Source: Aspidiotus rigidus
Taxonomy: Eukaryota > Arthropoda > Insecta > Hemiptera > Diaspididae
Assembly: GCA_035079385.1 (NCBI GenBank)
Contig: JAVHKY010000047.1
Span: 2,542,001-2,606,000 of the forward strand
Direction: 5' to 3'
Length of the DNA: 64,000 bases
In this document: positions 12,357-21,387 of the stretch, in pieces
Layout: the number at the start of each line of letters is the position of its first letter
How positions within the stretch are numbered: the stretch's first letter is position 1
Translations under genes and position numbers: made by a program
Notes under the pieces: model-generated
Seen by the model: the letters and a program-made list of their open reading frames with translations, nothing else
The model's database searches: none
What the model was told of the DNA's origin: nothing

Positions 12357-12506
12357 TCAATGGGGAATGCCACCATCATACTGATCTTGTCCTAAAGAAT
12401 CTTGCCAAAGTTCGATTGAATCACTCGTATCTTGTTGGCCATGATTCAAGGAGTCACAATTGTCTAACAATTCTTGGTAACCAAATTTTGAAGATGAAAC
12501 ATCCAT
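12357..12506 (-). CDS. Possible small coding exon (49 codons), resembles an alternative N-terminus of the 13.8-47.7 kb gene
   Basis: An ATG at 12506 opens a 49-codon frame starting MDVSSSKFGYQELLDNCDSL, rich in Asp, Gln and Ser, with its stop at 12357-12359. Its start resembles the 5' exon at 47579-47697 (MDSSVKKNSYELL): both have an MD-(V)SS-x-K-x-x-Y-x-ELL layout followed by an acidic/Ser/Gln stretch. A GTATGA that could serve as a donor occurs near the end of the frame. It could be a duplicated first exon, the start of a small unrecognised gene, or chance. It lies downstream of the shared 3' exons, so it cannot feed them by ordinary cis-splicing. No partner exon was identified. Confidence 0.3.
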   Translation of the reverse strand: MDVSSSKFGYQELLDNCDSLNHGQQDTSDSIELWQDSLGQDQYDGGIPH

Positions 12507-12599
12507 GTTTATAGAAAACCAAAATAATTAACTGCATCTTTTTACGAGGAACGTAAATCTACGAGTGCTCCGTTCTCAGCTAGACTAGGTTGCTTCCAT

Positions 12600-13265
12600 G
12601 TGCAGCATAGCAGGCAAATCTGTTCTTAGTCTACTAGACCCTACACAGACAAGTCCTTGACCCTCCTCTCTTCAATTTCGTAGACTAATTATACTTGCTA
12701 ACCTTCCAGAATCCTCAGACCAGAACCTCCAACTTCCCATATTTCACTCTATATTATAGATGTCTCGTACGAAGAAATCTTCCAATTCGCTCATAGAAAT
12801 ATCCGTATCTTACTTGAACACTCCCTTGAAAAATCTTTAAAGCTGAATTCTCTTCTTCCTATACTCTCAATTACCCTTCCTTGGCTATCGACTAGACTTT
12901 ACTGAAACCCCTTCAACGAACAACTTTAATTACTCTTGTCTTATCTCTAAGATGATTCATGATCTCTGCGATCACATATTATGCTTTACATATGGTTCCA
13001 AATCTAAATCCAAACAGTATATGCCTTCTATATTAACAGAATAATACAATCCTGTCGCATTAGAAACTCAGCAACAATCTTTTTAGCGGAAGTAACAGCT
13101 ATTTGCGCAAGCCTAGCCCCACACCTTACAACTTCCCTCTATTCAAGAAAGAAAATTCCTGATTCTTATAGACTCGCTTTCATCTTTGCACTTTATCTTT
13201 AATCCCTATTCTACCAACTCATTATAACACTTGATTTGATTACTTCAAATAACCTACTTACGGTT
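12600..13265 (+). pseudogene. Degraded I/Jockey-group retrotransposon fragment (RT end and RNase H)
   Basis: Frame-broken remains align by eye with the 483-3341 element. AGKSVLSLLDPTQTS parallels the post-RT block, LEHSLEKSLK follows, then LPWLSTRLY, an RNase H start (CFTYGSKSKS) and RNSATIFLAEVTAICASL. Multiple stops and shifts show age. The + strand orientation is opposite to the host genes. Confidence 0.7.
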
Positions 13266-13270
13266 ATGTG

Positions 13271-13838
13271 TTTGGAGTGGACAGACGGGGACAATAAGGA
13301 TGAATATGAATTCGATGGTGTTGTAGAAGTAGGTGAATCGGAGACAGCTCATTTTGCTAATGATTTTCATTTCATGATCGTTTCAGACAGCTTGTGATGC
13401 AGGGAGAGACAGAATGGTGAAGCAGAAGTTTTCGAAAAAGTGTTAAACGGACAGGTCATCAGCATTGCAGTAGAGACGTGAAGATAGAGGGAACACTTAA
13501 AAATAGAAAAGAGTGGCTAAGATGAGACGAACTAGGATGACGTCAGAAAGAGCGGTTAGAAATAGACCAAAGGGATAAGAGTTTTTTTTAATAAATCGGT
13601 GCTTGTTGAAGAATAGGGAGGAGCAGGAATCATGCCGCGAAAAGACGATGAGCAGTAATAGAATTTCAGATCATACGATAGAGAGGGATCAATCTTGGAA
13701 GGTGAACGCGGTGACTGCTCTGTGGTAAGGTCGAAGGCATGAGCTATTTGAGTCGAAACACTCTCCAACTTTAAAAATTGACCGATAAATCCCACGCAGA
13801 ATGAAAACACTAGTCGGTACTTACGCGAAAGAATCCTT
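13271..13838. other. Downstream flank / probable 3' UTR of the membrane-protein gene
   Basis: On the minus strand this follows the stop at 13840. A GTAAGT donor consensus at 13824-13819, just after the stop, hints at a 3' UTR intron. The 84-codon minus-strand frame at 13556-13810 has no recognisable motif. Confidence 0.4.
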
Positions 13839-13839
13839 A

Positions 13840-13920
13840 TTACGGCCTGTTAGACCTCACTGTCGTTGCGCTTCCAACTCGAGTGTCTGGATCAACTTTT
13901 GGGTTCAACACACTCTTGCT
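13840..13920 (-). CDS. EFCAB14-like membrane protein, last coding exon
   Basis: The acceptor TTATTTCAG precedes AGC at 13920, phase 0. The exon encodes a 26-residue polar tail (SKSVLNPKVDPDTRVGSATT...) ending in TAA at 13840-13842. It joins in phase 0 to the exon at 14471-14578. Vertebrate EFCAB14 carries EF-hands at its C-terminus. None is present here, so this insect protein (or this splice form) ends before that region; I did not find EF-hand exons downstream. Confidence 0.7.
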   Translation of the reverse strand, partial: SKSVLNPKVDPDTRVGSATTVRSNRP

Positions 13921-14470
13921 CTGAAATAACAGAATGACACAATATTTGAGTACAATACTTGATTAATCATCCGTATTATGTAGAAGCTGAATTTTACAAT
14001 GTGCAAAGAAATGTTCTGATTTCATAATTTAAAAAATTTGGTATAATTTGACTCAATAAAAAAATAGACTGGAAACTGACGTAAAAAAAAAAAATGAAAA
14101 AATAGATAAATTGACGATTTTCATCACACATGTGATATGGAAGTAGAATCTTGCGTCCCTCATCCTCCTACAGTGATTTCATCTATAGATTGAAAATCTG
14201 AATAATCATTCCAGGTTACTTTGATTTCATTACTTTATAACTCAATTTTGTAACGTGGTTTTTGTTAGGTATTTTCTCCCTTTTTCGGTATTCGTGCTGT
14301 TTATATTTTTCTCATTTTTGGCACTATTTTTTAAAATTCTTTTCACTGGGTCTTCAAGTAATGAAACGAACTTCTGTCGGATCCCTTCAGACAACGAGCT
14401 AACGGTGACAAATGTCACACTGAGGGAGATGCAATATCATAATCACTGACTCAAGGCATTGAAAACTCAC

Positions 14471-14578
14471 TTGTAGATCATAAATAGTGGTAGATAATTG
14501 AGAAATTCTATCTTCCACGGTATCCAATCTAATACTAATATTTCGATTCAATAAATTATTGAAACTTTCAACCAACGT
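14471..14578 (-). CDS. EFCAB14-like membrane protein, coiled-coil exon
   Basis: A 36-codon symmetrical (phase 0/0) exon between an acceptor (TTTTTTCAG) and a GTGAGT donor. It encodes TLVESFNNLLNRNISIRLDT then VEDRISQLSTTIYDLQ: heptad-like hydrophobics with one N-glycosylation sequon (NIS). It continues the ectodomain coiled coil. Confidence 0.82.
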
Positions 14579-14664
14579 CTGAAAAAAGAAAAAATTTAAG
14601 AACTGTTATTCCTCTTTATCTCTCCCTCTTTGTTACGAAAAAATGAGAATACTGTATAACATAC

Positions 14665-14841
14665 CGAATTTAAGAAAGGACTTTCTTTCAATGACTGAAT
14701 ATCGCTATTAAATGATTTGTTCAGATATGTTATATTAGAATACAACGAGTTCACTCGTTCATTGATACCATCGATATCTGCCATTGGTAATGAGACATTG
14801 TCTACTTTGTTAGGAACTTTTTCTAATAACGATGAATTTCC
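14665..14841 (-). CDS. EFCAB14-like membrane protein, coiled-coil exon
   Basis: A 59-codon phase 0/0 exon between TTTGTTTCAG and a GTATGT donor. It encodes GNSSLLEKVPNKVDNVSLPM followed by ADIDGINERVNSLYSNITYL and NKSFNSDIQSLKESPFLNS. Four sequons (NSS, NVS, NIT, NKS) and heptad spacing indicate an extracellular coiled coil. The open frame runs past both splice sites into intron, but the sites and phases match the neighbouring exons. Confidence 0.85.
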
Positions 14842-15782
14842 CTGAAACAAATAGAAAATAAAAGCTACTGGTGAACTCTTATCGACTATAATTAAAGTGG
14901 GAACGTTATAGAGAATAATTAGCCAAGTAGAATATGCTAGCCTCAATAGACCGATTTCCTGTGATGTCACAAGTCATGCCTGACGGCTTCTGAGGTCTAA
15001 GTGAACAACGAAAATGCAAACAACTTTTTCCCCATTTAACTAACACAGTGATAACGTTTGATTGTTTTCCAAGGCTTGTTACTTCTAAGAGGTAGAAAAG
15101 TAACAGAAGTATTAAGGCTTAAAAGATCGATAAAAGCCTCTAGTTGATGAATCTTTACCAAGACCTTCAAAAATCTATAATTTTCAAACTCTTGATAGTC
15201 TGAACAACCCAATTGTTTTCTTATAAAATCCGTTGGTTACATTTTGCCTGTGCACTCAGCTTGGAGCCAGGGGAAAGGGGACAACAGCAGCAGCAAGCTA
15301 GCAGTGTTACGTGACGTCACTGGGACCAAATTGAAAAGTGCTGATTGTTTAGTTCACAAAGAGTCGTAATTTTTTGCGTTTATCTTTCAAAAAATATATT
15401 GAACATCAACTGACCACATTGATTGTCAGAAGAAAACAAAAATCAATCTCGATGACATGAAAAAATTTCTGATTACAGAGTTTTGTACATTTCAACAAGT
15501 TTTGAGATCAATTCCGTGATTCATTTATCCAAACTTCGATTCACTAGGCCTATGTTTGATCAAATCGAGCTACGCAATATTTTGAGATGTAGTGTGGTAT
15601 TCAGAGTTCAAAGTACCTCACGGACGACCTTCTTAGGTAAATAGCATTCTTTCGTGCCCAAATCGAATAAACACAGATTACCTACACATATTTCAGATCG
15701 CTCGTACAAAGAGTTGTTTCGATTCGAAAAATTAACCGACGATCTCGATAAAGATAGTTTTCTGAAAATGGAAAGCACTTAC
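14842..15782 (-). other. Intron (941 bp) of the EFCAB14-like gene
   Basis: The sequence between two phase-0 exons. No other feature was seen. Confidence 0.7.
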
Positions 15783-15989
15783 TTTCAGACTAGTTATATT
15801 TTGCCGAAATTCTACAAATTCCGTTTCTAAACGATTTTCGGAAGCTCTCAAATGAATAAGTGAACTGTTTAATTCGTCGATTCGATTGAGCACAGACGAA
15901 AAACTATAATTGTAGGACCCTTCCGTCGAATCATAGATTTTTATCAATTTGGCGCGAATTTCTTCCAGTTCACCCGAAAATAAAGACAT
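15783..15989 (-). CDS. EFCAB14-like membrane protein, coiled-coil exon
   Basis: A 69-codon phase 0/0 exon. The acceptor is TTGTTCTAG and the donor GTAAGT. The protein reads MSLFSGELEEIRAKLIKIYD, then STEGSYNYSFSSVLNRIDEL, then NSSLIHLRASENRLETEFVE and FRQNITSLK. Leu/Ile heptads and sequons (NYS, NSS, NIT) fit a glycosylated extracellular rod. The ATG at the exon start is internal, since the frame is fed by the 16383-16519 exon. Confidence 0.87.
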
Positions 15990-16382
15990 CTAGAACAAAA
16001 ATACACGGAATTATTTTAGGTATAATCTTGTCATAAGAAATAGTAATTTCTGAGTCTTTAGCAAGAAGAGTATCAAAATTGATGTGATGAGCAGAATTTT
16101 TTTTTGTTTCCGTAATTTGATATTTGAGGACGTATCTGGCAAAAGAACGCCCAATTCTGCCAGAACCCTCCTCATTTATTTTTTGATTTTGAAGAGAGCA
16201 ACGATCGCGTGTAAAATAAGAAAAATTCGTTCATTATATCTCGATAGGTTTAAAGAAACGCGTAAGAAGCAAATATGAAATTTCATTAAATAAATCTTAT
16301 TTATACGAAGCCTAAAATAGCGAAAATGTGAGTTCGGATAGCGACAAAGAGATGATTATCAATAATGCTTGTTCTAGTTTAC

Positions 16383-16519
16383 CTCCACCGTAAGGTTAGT
16401 CATTTTTGCGCTGAGAATCGTAAATTGCGTGAATAGTTCGGACTGATTTCTTTGCAGTTCTTTCGTCTCGACGTGACATTTCTGTAACGATTCTGGTATA
16501 CCTTGATTACCAGCAACAA
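16383..16519 (-). CDS. EFCAB14-like membrane protein, first shared exon after the alternative 5' exons
   Basis: The acceptor CTTTTCAG is followed by TT, completing a phase-1 codon: Val from the 32468 exon (G+TT) or Ile from the 47271 exon (A+TT). It then reads VAGNQGIPESLQKCHVETKE, LQRNQSELFTQFTILSAKMT, NLTVE and ends in phase 0 before GTAAAC. This juxtamembrane coiled-coil start is shared by both predicted isoforms. The upstream intron is 15.9 kb (form A) or 30.8 kb (form B), and is packed with retroelement relics. Confidence 0.83.
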
Positions 16520-17109
16520 CTGAAAAGCGGAAAATGAAACAAAATTTTCAACGTACTATCCATTGCCAACAATGTACATAAAAATGCTAAATTAAATTAA
16601 ATTCGTTAATACTCGATATAAACTCTCAAAATCCTGTAAAGAGAAGGTAGGCCTAAGACATTGGTTTTCCCCAGTTTTTCGATTGTAAAAATCGAAATAA
16701 ATTTGAAATGTAAATTGATTAGATAGCGGTACGTTTTCCAAGTGATTCTCCCGCACCATACATTGCAGAAGAATTTTTACAGACTAAAGAACTGAAGAGT
16801 GTAAAAATATCTACCTTGAATGTTGTTCCAAGACACCTATCCTATACTGCTGGGCAATGGCAATCAATACTACCTCTCTATCATCGAAGGGTCTGGGTCA
16901 CAGAAATAAATAAACGTACCGGGGAAAATTTTCCCCTCGACTATCTCCTCGCTCTGCTTTTGAGGCGAGTTTTCCCATTTCTCTGCACAGTCGGAAATAT
17001 GAGCCATTTCTCCTTTCGGCTCTTCAGTTGCAATTTTTTCGTATCCCTTTATAAGGTCATGCTTAGATGATTGCATGTTCTATTGGCGCTGCCGTTACGT
17101 TTTCATGAC

Positions 17110-17650
17110 GTTACATTGAGCTGAGCGCTATTTATTCTTGTCTTTCAACTCTTACTCAGCGTCCTCCCGGACTCAACCACATCTAACCATATGATTCACT
17201 CTCTTCCCTCACATCTTTATAAGATCCTTATTCAAAGAATCCCAACACTGAACGCATTCACGTCACTCTTCAAACGGTAACCCCTATCAAATCATCAGTC
17301 ACCTTCATCTGGTTTCCAGGTCACATCGATCACCCTCAACATGAAAAAAAACTTCGCCCTCTTACCATAAATTACTGATCCAGCTCATTCCTTCACAAAT
17401 ACTAACGTTCCAAAACCCTAGCTTCTTGGCATAACCTTTGGAAAGAACAGCATCACAACAAACGAGAATCAATTGAAAGCCTCCCTATTCCTTGGTACCC
17501 TTCAAATAGAAATTCTCTCCACAAAGAAGTCATCTTCTCCTGTCTTAGGACTGACATGACAATACCTGACTCACTCATCCTCAGCTCTCCCTAGGTCTTC
17601 ATGCCCCTCTGACATGTAACTACTGCCATTCAAATAACTTCCCACCATAC
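17110..17650 (+). pseudogene. Degraded I/Jockey-group retrotransposon fragment (RNase H end)
   Basis: Broken frames preserve SSVTFIWFPGHIDHPQHE (compare AWIPGHVDFPPHD in the 483-3341 element), then a weakly preserved C-terminal zinc-knuckle region. There are many stops. It sits in the large intron of the EFCAB14-like gene, opposite to its transcription, directly before a Penelope-like element. Confidence 0.6.
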
Positions 17651-17781
17651 ATAGGAAAGTACACAAACAAGTTGATAAAGGCGTTCAATAGCTACGATGT
17701 AAATGTGGGTATCTAGGATGACAAAACACAATAGAGAAGAGAATCAACAATGACCAGACGGAAGAAAAGGACAAGGAAAGC

Positions 17782-18132
17782 ATGAGCGGAGTGTACAAGC
17801 TCAGTTGTGAGCAGTGCGAGGGCATCTACATTGGTGAGACTGGGAGAAAGTTTGAGATCAGGAAAAAGGAGCACAAAAAGTCGAGGGAGAAAGAAGATGG
17901 CAAGTCACTGTTTGGTAAACACTGTAACAAAAAACACCACGATGAAGAGGGAATATTTGAAGTCATACATACAGAGAATCGCATAAAGAGAAAAAAAATC
18001 TGGGAACAAATGGAGATTGCGAAAGCAAAGAGGAAAAAAACCTGCCTCTTGAACAATTTAATCACGTTTGACAACAAACAATTATTTGGCCTGATGATTG
18101 GACAAGAGAAGAAGAACAGAACCAACCAATGA
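17782..18132 (+). CDS. GIY-YIG endonuclease domain of a Penelope-like element (truncated)
   Basis: A 116-codon frame containing SGVYKLSCEQCEGIYIGETG then RKFEIRKKEHK, with the catalytic block IYIGETGR, the Arg/His-rich helix, and GKSLFGKHCNKKHH. This is the endonuclease domain that PLEs carry behind their reverse transcriptase, where it cuts target DNA. The conserved Cys pair (SCEQC) before GIY is a PLE signature. The protein ends MIGQEKKNRTNQ. Upstream stops remove the RT, so it is not an autonomous enzyme. Its sister copy is at 20716-21118. Confidence 0.85.
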   Translation: MSGVYKLSCEQCEGIYIGETGRKFEIRKKEHKKSREKEDGKSLFGKHCNKKHHDEEGIFEVIHTENRIKRKKIWEQMEIAKAKRKKTCLLNNLITFDNKQLFGLMIGQEKKNRTNQ

Positions 18133-18345
18133 GATGGCAGGAAACTAGGTAGCCAATAGAAACGCAGCATTTAGGATAATAGATTGAACCAATCACAAAG
18201 CAGTATTTTTTAGCCAATAAGAACACGATGTCATATTATTGTAAGAATAAGTTTCTAGAAGTGAACCAATCACAACAAAGCATTGTCATAGCCAATAAGA
18301 TCACAGTGTTATACTATAAAAACTCATGGTTAAGGCCTTGTTCTC
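18121..18345 (+). promoter_or_regulatory. PLE pseudo-LTR promoter: three CCAAT pairs and a TATA box
   Basis: CCAAT occurs at 18126, 18153, 18189, 18214, 18266 and 18292, alternating AACCAAT and AGCCAAT, paired at 25-27 bp. CTATAAAAAC at 18314-18323 follows, predicting a start near 18345, just before the hammerhead-like motif. CCAAT arrays ahead of a TATA box are classic NF-Y-type pol II promoters. Function is inferred; the boxes are seen directly and are conserved in the arms at 19991 and 20998. Confidence 0.6.
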
Positions 18346-18347
18346 CA

Positions 18348-18402
18348 GTTGCGACACAACTGATGATGAGATAACACCCGAAAGTACTCTTGTATAAGCA
18401 AC
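18348..18402 (+). ncRNA. Hammerhead ribozyme-like motif in PLE pseudo-LTR (copy 1, one weakened pair)
   Basis: Core CTGATGA (18360-18366) and GAA (18380-18382) flank a short stem II (GAG/CCC here, GGG/CCC in the other copies). Helix I can form ACAA (18356-18359) with TTGT (18390-18393), extended past an internal loop by GTTGC with GCAAC (18398-18402). Helix III is the self-complementary AGTACT (18383-18388) followed by C, the cleavage base, which fits a dimeric ribozyme. One extra unpaired T follows CTGATGA. Hammerheads are established in PLE pseudo-LTRs. Confidence 0.55.
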
Positions 18403-18439
18403 TAATAAAGTAGATTTGTACAATTGGAAAACCCAGGAA

Positions 18440-19925
18440 AACGTCATGAGCGATTGGATACTCTCAATGCCAGCCTCAAGTACGGTTTGCGATCAAGTAA
18501 AGTAGTATGCCAACAAAGAGAGCGCCAGCTCATATCAGCACATCGATTGGAGCACAGCAAGACATGCCAGAGATGATTCAGATTGTGGTATCTTATATGA
18601 ATGGTTTTCTCAGCACAATCCATTCGCCTACACTCAAGATAAGGAGTTGGTTTTTCTCTCAAATGGTATAGGCGTACGAGGGAGGTGCCTTTATGCTGTT
18701 GAAAGTGGACACAGCGCCAAAGTTAAGCAAGTTGCCTATATAGAGCGCAGTAACGGACGAAATTCTGCCATGGTATTCGATGGGTACGGAGAAAATGTAA
18801 AGGGAAGCACAAACGTTGCGGAATAAAAGCGCCAATACAGCCGCATCAATCGAACTGAGGTTATTGTCGGCTCAAAGACGCTCGTCGCAATCAAACAAGA
18901 CCAGTTTATGGCCAGCAATCGAATCAGGGAACAACTGATTAATCTTCTCAAACAAAAATTTGAAGAAAGAAAACACATTCTTAAGCAAGTTGAAGATGAC
19001 GCGGATCTTCTGATAGTGCAGAGTGCCATTGATACTGCGTTGCGGGAAGTCTTGTCGTGCTTGTTGGGGAGGATGTGGACTTGATGGTGCTATCAGTCGC
19101 GAACACTCCTCCCTCGTGCGACGACAAGATGATTTTCCTGAAACCGTCTAGGGGGAACACTCCACCAAAGTTGTTGAAGAAATTCGCGAATCTTGAAAAT
19201 AATATATTAATCGCGCATACGATGAGTGGATGTGATACCACATCAGCGATTTATAAGAAAAGTAAAACGTCCTGTATCAACGTCCTACAGAAAGAAGAGC
19301 AGTCAATACGAGAAGCTAAAAAAAAACAGATTTTTGAAGCTGGCTGCCGATATTGCCTCGCTCTATTTGGCGCTCAGAAGAAATGGATGAATGTTTTCAC
19401 GATTATCGACATAAATTAGAAAAGAAAGCAAAGAAGAGTATTTTTCTGCACAGAATTTTATTTGAATATTTATTCAACGTTTCGGCCAATCTGGTGGCCT
19501 TGTTTTGTCTTGACGAAGGCCACCAGATTGGCCGAAACGTTAAATAAATATTCACATAAAATTCTTTACGGGAAAAGCCTCGTCTTTGCTTTCTTTTCTA
19601 ATTAATATCCCTACACGCGAAAAAATTCTCTCATCGACATAAATGTTTCGTCGCAAGCGCGTCCAAAAGCTTCCGACCGACTCCAGAGGCGGTTCGCCAT
19701 CATAATTACCGAGCGTAGCACCAGATACAAAAATGGAGAGGCCACTTGAAGTCTGACTTGGAGTATGGATGGCGCATTGAAGAAGAACTCCTCACAGGGA
19801 TACCAACAACTGCTCCACCCGCCCCAGACAATATCCTAAATTTAGTTCCCTGCGATTGCGCAAAAGGTTGTTCAACTATTTGCGGCTGCCATAAAGCCGG
19901 TAATTATCGACCTTTTCTTCATCGA
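18440..19925 (+). pseudogene. Broken PIN-like nuclease / CXC (tesmin-type) repeat-family gene
   Basis: Frame-broken coding remains resemble a repetitive animal gene family that couples an XPG/FEN1-like PIN fold to a C-terminal CXC cysteine motif. Pieces in order are: GILYEWFSQHNPFAY; NSAMVFDGYGENVKGST; KQVEDDADLLIVQSAIDTAL (acidic metal-site block); after a frameshift GEDVDLMVLSVANTPP and MIFLKPSRGNTPPKLL; TMSGCDTTSAIYKKSK (GCD, as in FEN-like helix-turn blocks); FEAGCRYCLALFGAQKKWM; then, beyond a 216-bp insertion, ATAPPAPDN-type sequence and the CXC motif CDCAKGCSTICGCHKAG. The function is unknown, the domain naming is by motif only, and this copy is dead. It sits between two PLE copies. 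Confidence 0.6.
19417..19632. mobile_element. 216-bp palindromic insertion (PLE-derived) with 12-bp target duplication
   Basis: ATCGACATAAAT occurs at 19405-19416 and again at 19633-19644, flanking the insertion. Inside, arms of about 85 bp are inverted copies of each other: TAGAAAAGAAAGCAAAGAAG with its complement, AATATTTATTCAACGTTTCG with its complement, and CCAATCTGGTGGCC with GGCCACCAGATTGG. The CCGAAACGTT signature and stem resemble PLE hammerhead ends, so I read it as two inverted PLE-end copies. It splits the PIN/CXC relic; the flanking codons line up across it. Confidence 0.75.
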
Positions 19926-20030
19926 AAATAAAGTAAGGATGCATATAATGTTTTCCACTTCATGTTTTCTTATTTTTTCAAGGATTGAAATTGAAAAAGG
20001 GTTTTCCAATTGTACAAATCTACTTTATTA

Positions 20031-20085
20031 GTTGCTTATACAAGAGTACTTTCGGGTGTTATCCCATCATCAGTTGTATCGCAAC
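20031..20085 (-). ncRNA. Hammerhead ribozyme-like motif, inverted pseudo-LTR arm
   Basis: Reverse complement of the motif at 21333-21387. GTTGC/GCAAC and ACAA/TTGT form helix I, then come CTGATGA, a GGG/CCC stem II, GAA, and palindromic AGTACT followed by C. It is identical to the right-arm copy over the core. Confidence 0.6.
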
Positions 20086-20715
20086 TGGAGAACAAGGCCT
20101 TAACCATGAGTTTTTATAGTATAACACTGTGATCTTATTGGCTATAACAATGCTGTGTTGTGATTGGTTCACTTCTAGAAACTTATTCTCACGACAATAT
20201 GACATTGTGTTCTTATTGGCTAAAACATACTGCTTTGTGATTGGTTCAATCTATTGTCCTAAATGCTGCGTTTCTATTGGGTACCTGGATTCCTGCCGTC
20301 TCATTGGTTGGTTCCGTTCTTCTTCTCTCGTCCAATCACCAGGCCGAATAATTTTTCGCTGTCAAATGTGATTACATTGTTCAAGAGGCAGGCTTTCTTC
20401 CTCTTGGATTTTGCAATCTCCCAGGCACAAGTTAGCGGCAATCCAGAACTACTGCAATCGGGCAATTTCTATCCTCAAGAACAACAAAGAGAAGAGGAAA
20501 GAGATCGAGATAGTAAAGTAGATCGCAGAAGCCAATGGCTACCGCAGATGTGTGGTGGAGGGAGTCTTTGGGAAAATGGAAACAAAGAAAGGAACCCACG
20601 ATAGCATAGTGAGAAAGTACTCCGGATCGATACCATATATGGAAAAGTACACAAACAAGGTGATAAAGGCGTTCAATGGCTACGATGTGAATGTGGGTAC
20701 CAGAATAACCAACCC

Positions 20716-21118
20716 ATGGTGAAGAGAATCAGCAATGACCAGACGGAACAAAAGGACAAGGAAAGCTTGAGCGGAGTATACAAGTACAGTTGTGAACAGT
20801 GCGAGGGGATCTATATCGGTGAGACTGGGAGAAAGTTTGAGATCAGGAGAAAGGAGCACAAAATGTCAAGGGAGAAAGAAGATGGCAAGTCACTGTTTGG
20901 GAAACACTGTAACGAGGAAAACCACGATTGAGAGGGAAAATTTGAAGTCAAACATGTAGAGAATCGCACAAAGAGAAGAAAAATCTGGGAACAAATGGAG
21001 ATTGCAAAAGCCAAGAGGAAGAAAGCCTGCCTCTTGAACAATGTAATCACATTTGACAGCGAAAAATTATTCGGCCTGGTGATTGGACGAGAGAAGAAGA
21101 ACGGAACCAACCAATGAG
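20716..21118 (+). pseudogene. GIY-YIG endonuclease of Penelope-like element B, interrupted
   Basis: SLSGVYKYSCEQCEGIYIGE and TGRKFEIRRKEHKMSREKED give the same domain as 17782-18132 with few changes. A TGA after GKHCNEENHD (about 20929) interrupts the frame. The continuation (EGKFEVKHVENRTKRRKIWE, KAKRKKACLLNNVITFDSEK) stays readable to the end of the gene. One stop makes this copy inactive, though it is otherwise well preserved. Confidence 0.82.
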
Positions 21119-21332
21119 ACGGCAGGAATCCAGGTACCCAATAGAAACGCAGCATTTAGGACAATAGATTGAACCAATCACAAAGCAGTATGTTTTAGCC
21201 AATAAGAACACAATGTCATATTGTCGTGAGAATAAGTTTCTAGAAGTGAACCAATCACAACACAGCATTGTTATAGCCAATAAGATCACAGTGTTATACT
21301 ATAAAAACTCATGGTTAAGGCCTTGTTCTCCA

Positions 21333-21387
21333 GTTGCGATACAACTGATGATGGGATAACACCCGAAAGTACTCTTGTATAAGCAAC
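21333..21387 (+). ncRNA. Hammerhead ribozyme-like motif, right pseudo-LTR arm
   Basis: GTTGC (21333-21337) and ACAA (21341-21344) pair with TTGT (21375-21378) and GCAAC (21383-21387) as helix I with an internal loop. CTGATGA lies at 21345-21351, and the GGG/CCC stem II closes a six-base loop. GAA is at 21365-21367. Self-complementary AGTACT (21368-21373) then C21374 fits a dimeric helix III and the NUH cleavage site. An extra T after CTGATGA is the one departure from the consensus. Confidence 0.62.

Larger units (their letters stand above)
17650..18430 (+). mobile_element. Penelope-like element fragment A (GIY-YIG end plus pseudo-LTR)
   Basis: The fragment holds the 3' part of a Penelope-like element. 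A KVHKQVDKAFNSYDVNVG stretch of RT-endonuclease linker comes first, then the GIY-YIG domain (17782-18132), then a non-coding pseudo-LTR (about 18121-18430) with six CCAAT boxes, a TATA box and a hammerhead-like motif. The same pseudo-LTR occurs in both arms of 19991-21428. The RT domain is missing, so the copy is 5' truncated. Confidence 0.85.

Noticed and set aside
13556..13810. Candidate EF-hand exon of the EFCAB14-like gene
   Set aside because: The frame has no DxDxDG-type calcium loop and lies past the stop at 13840.
17826..18170. 114-codon minus-strand frame, with the related 80- and 114-codon frames at 20129-20604 and 20811-21289
   Set aside because: Repeated because they lie in the PLE pseudo-LTR arms and antisense to GIY-YIG, not because they are genes.
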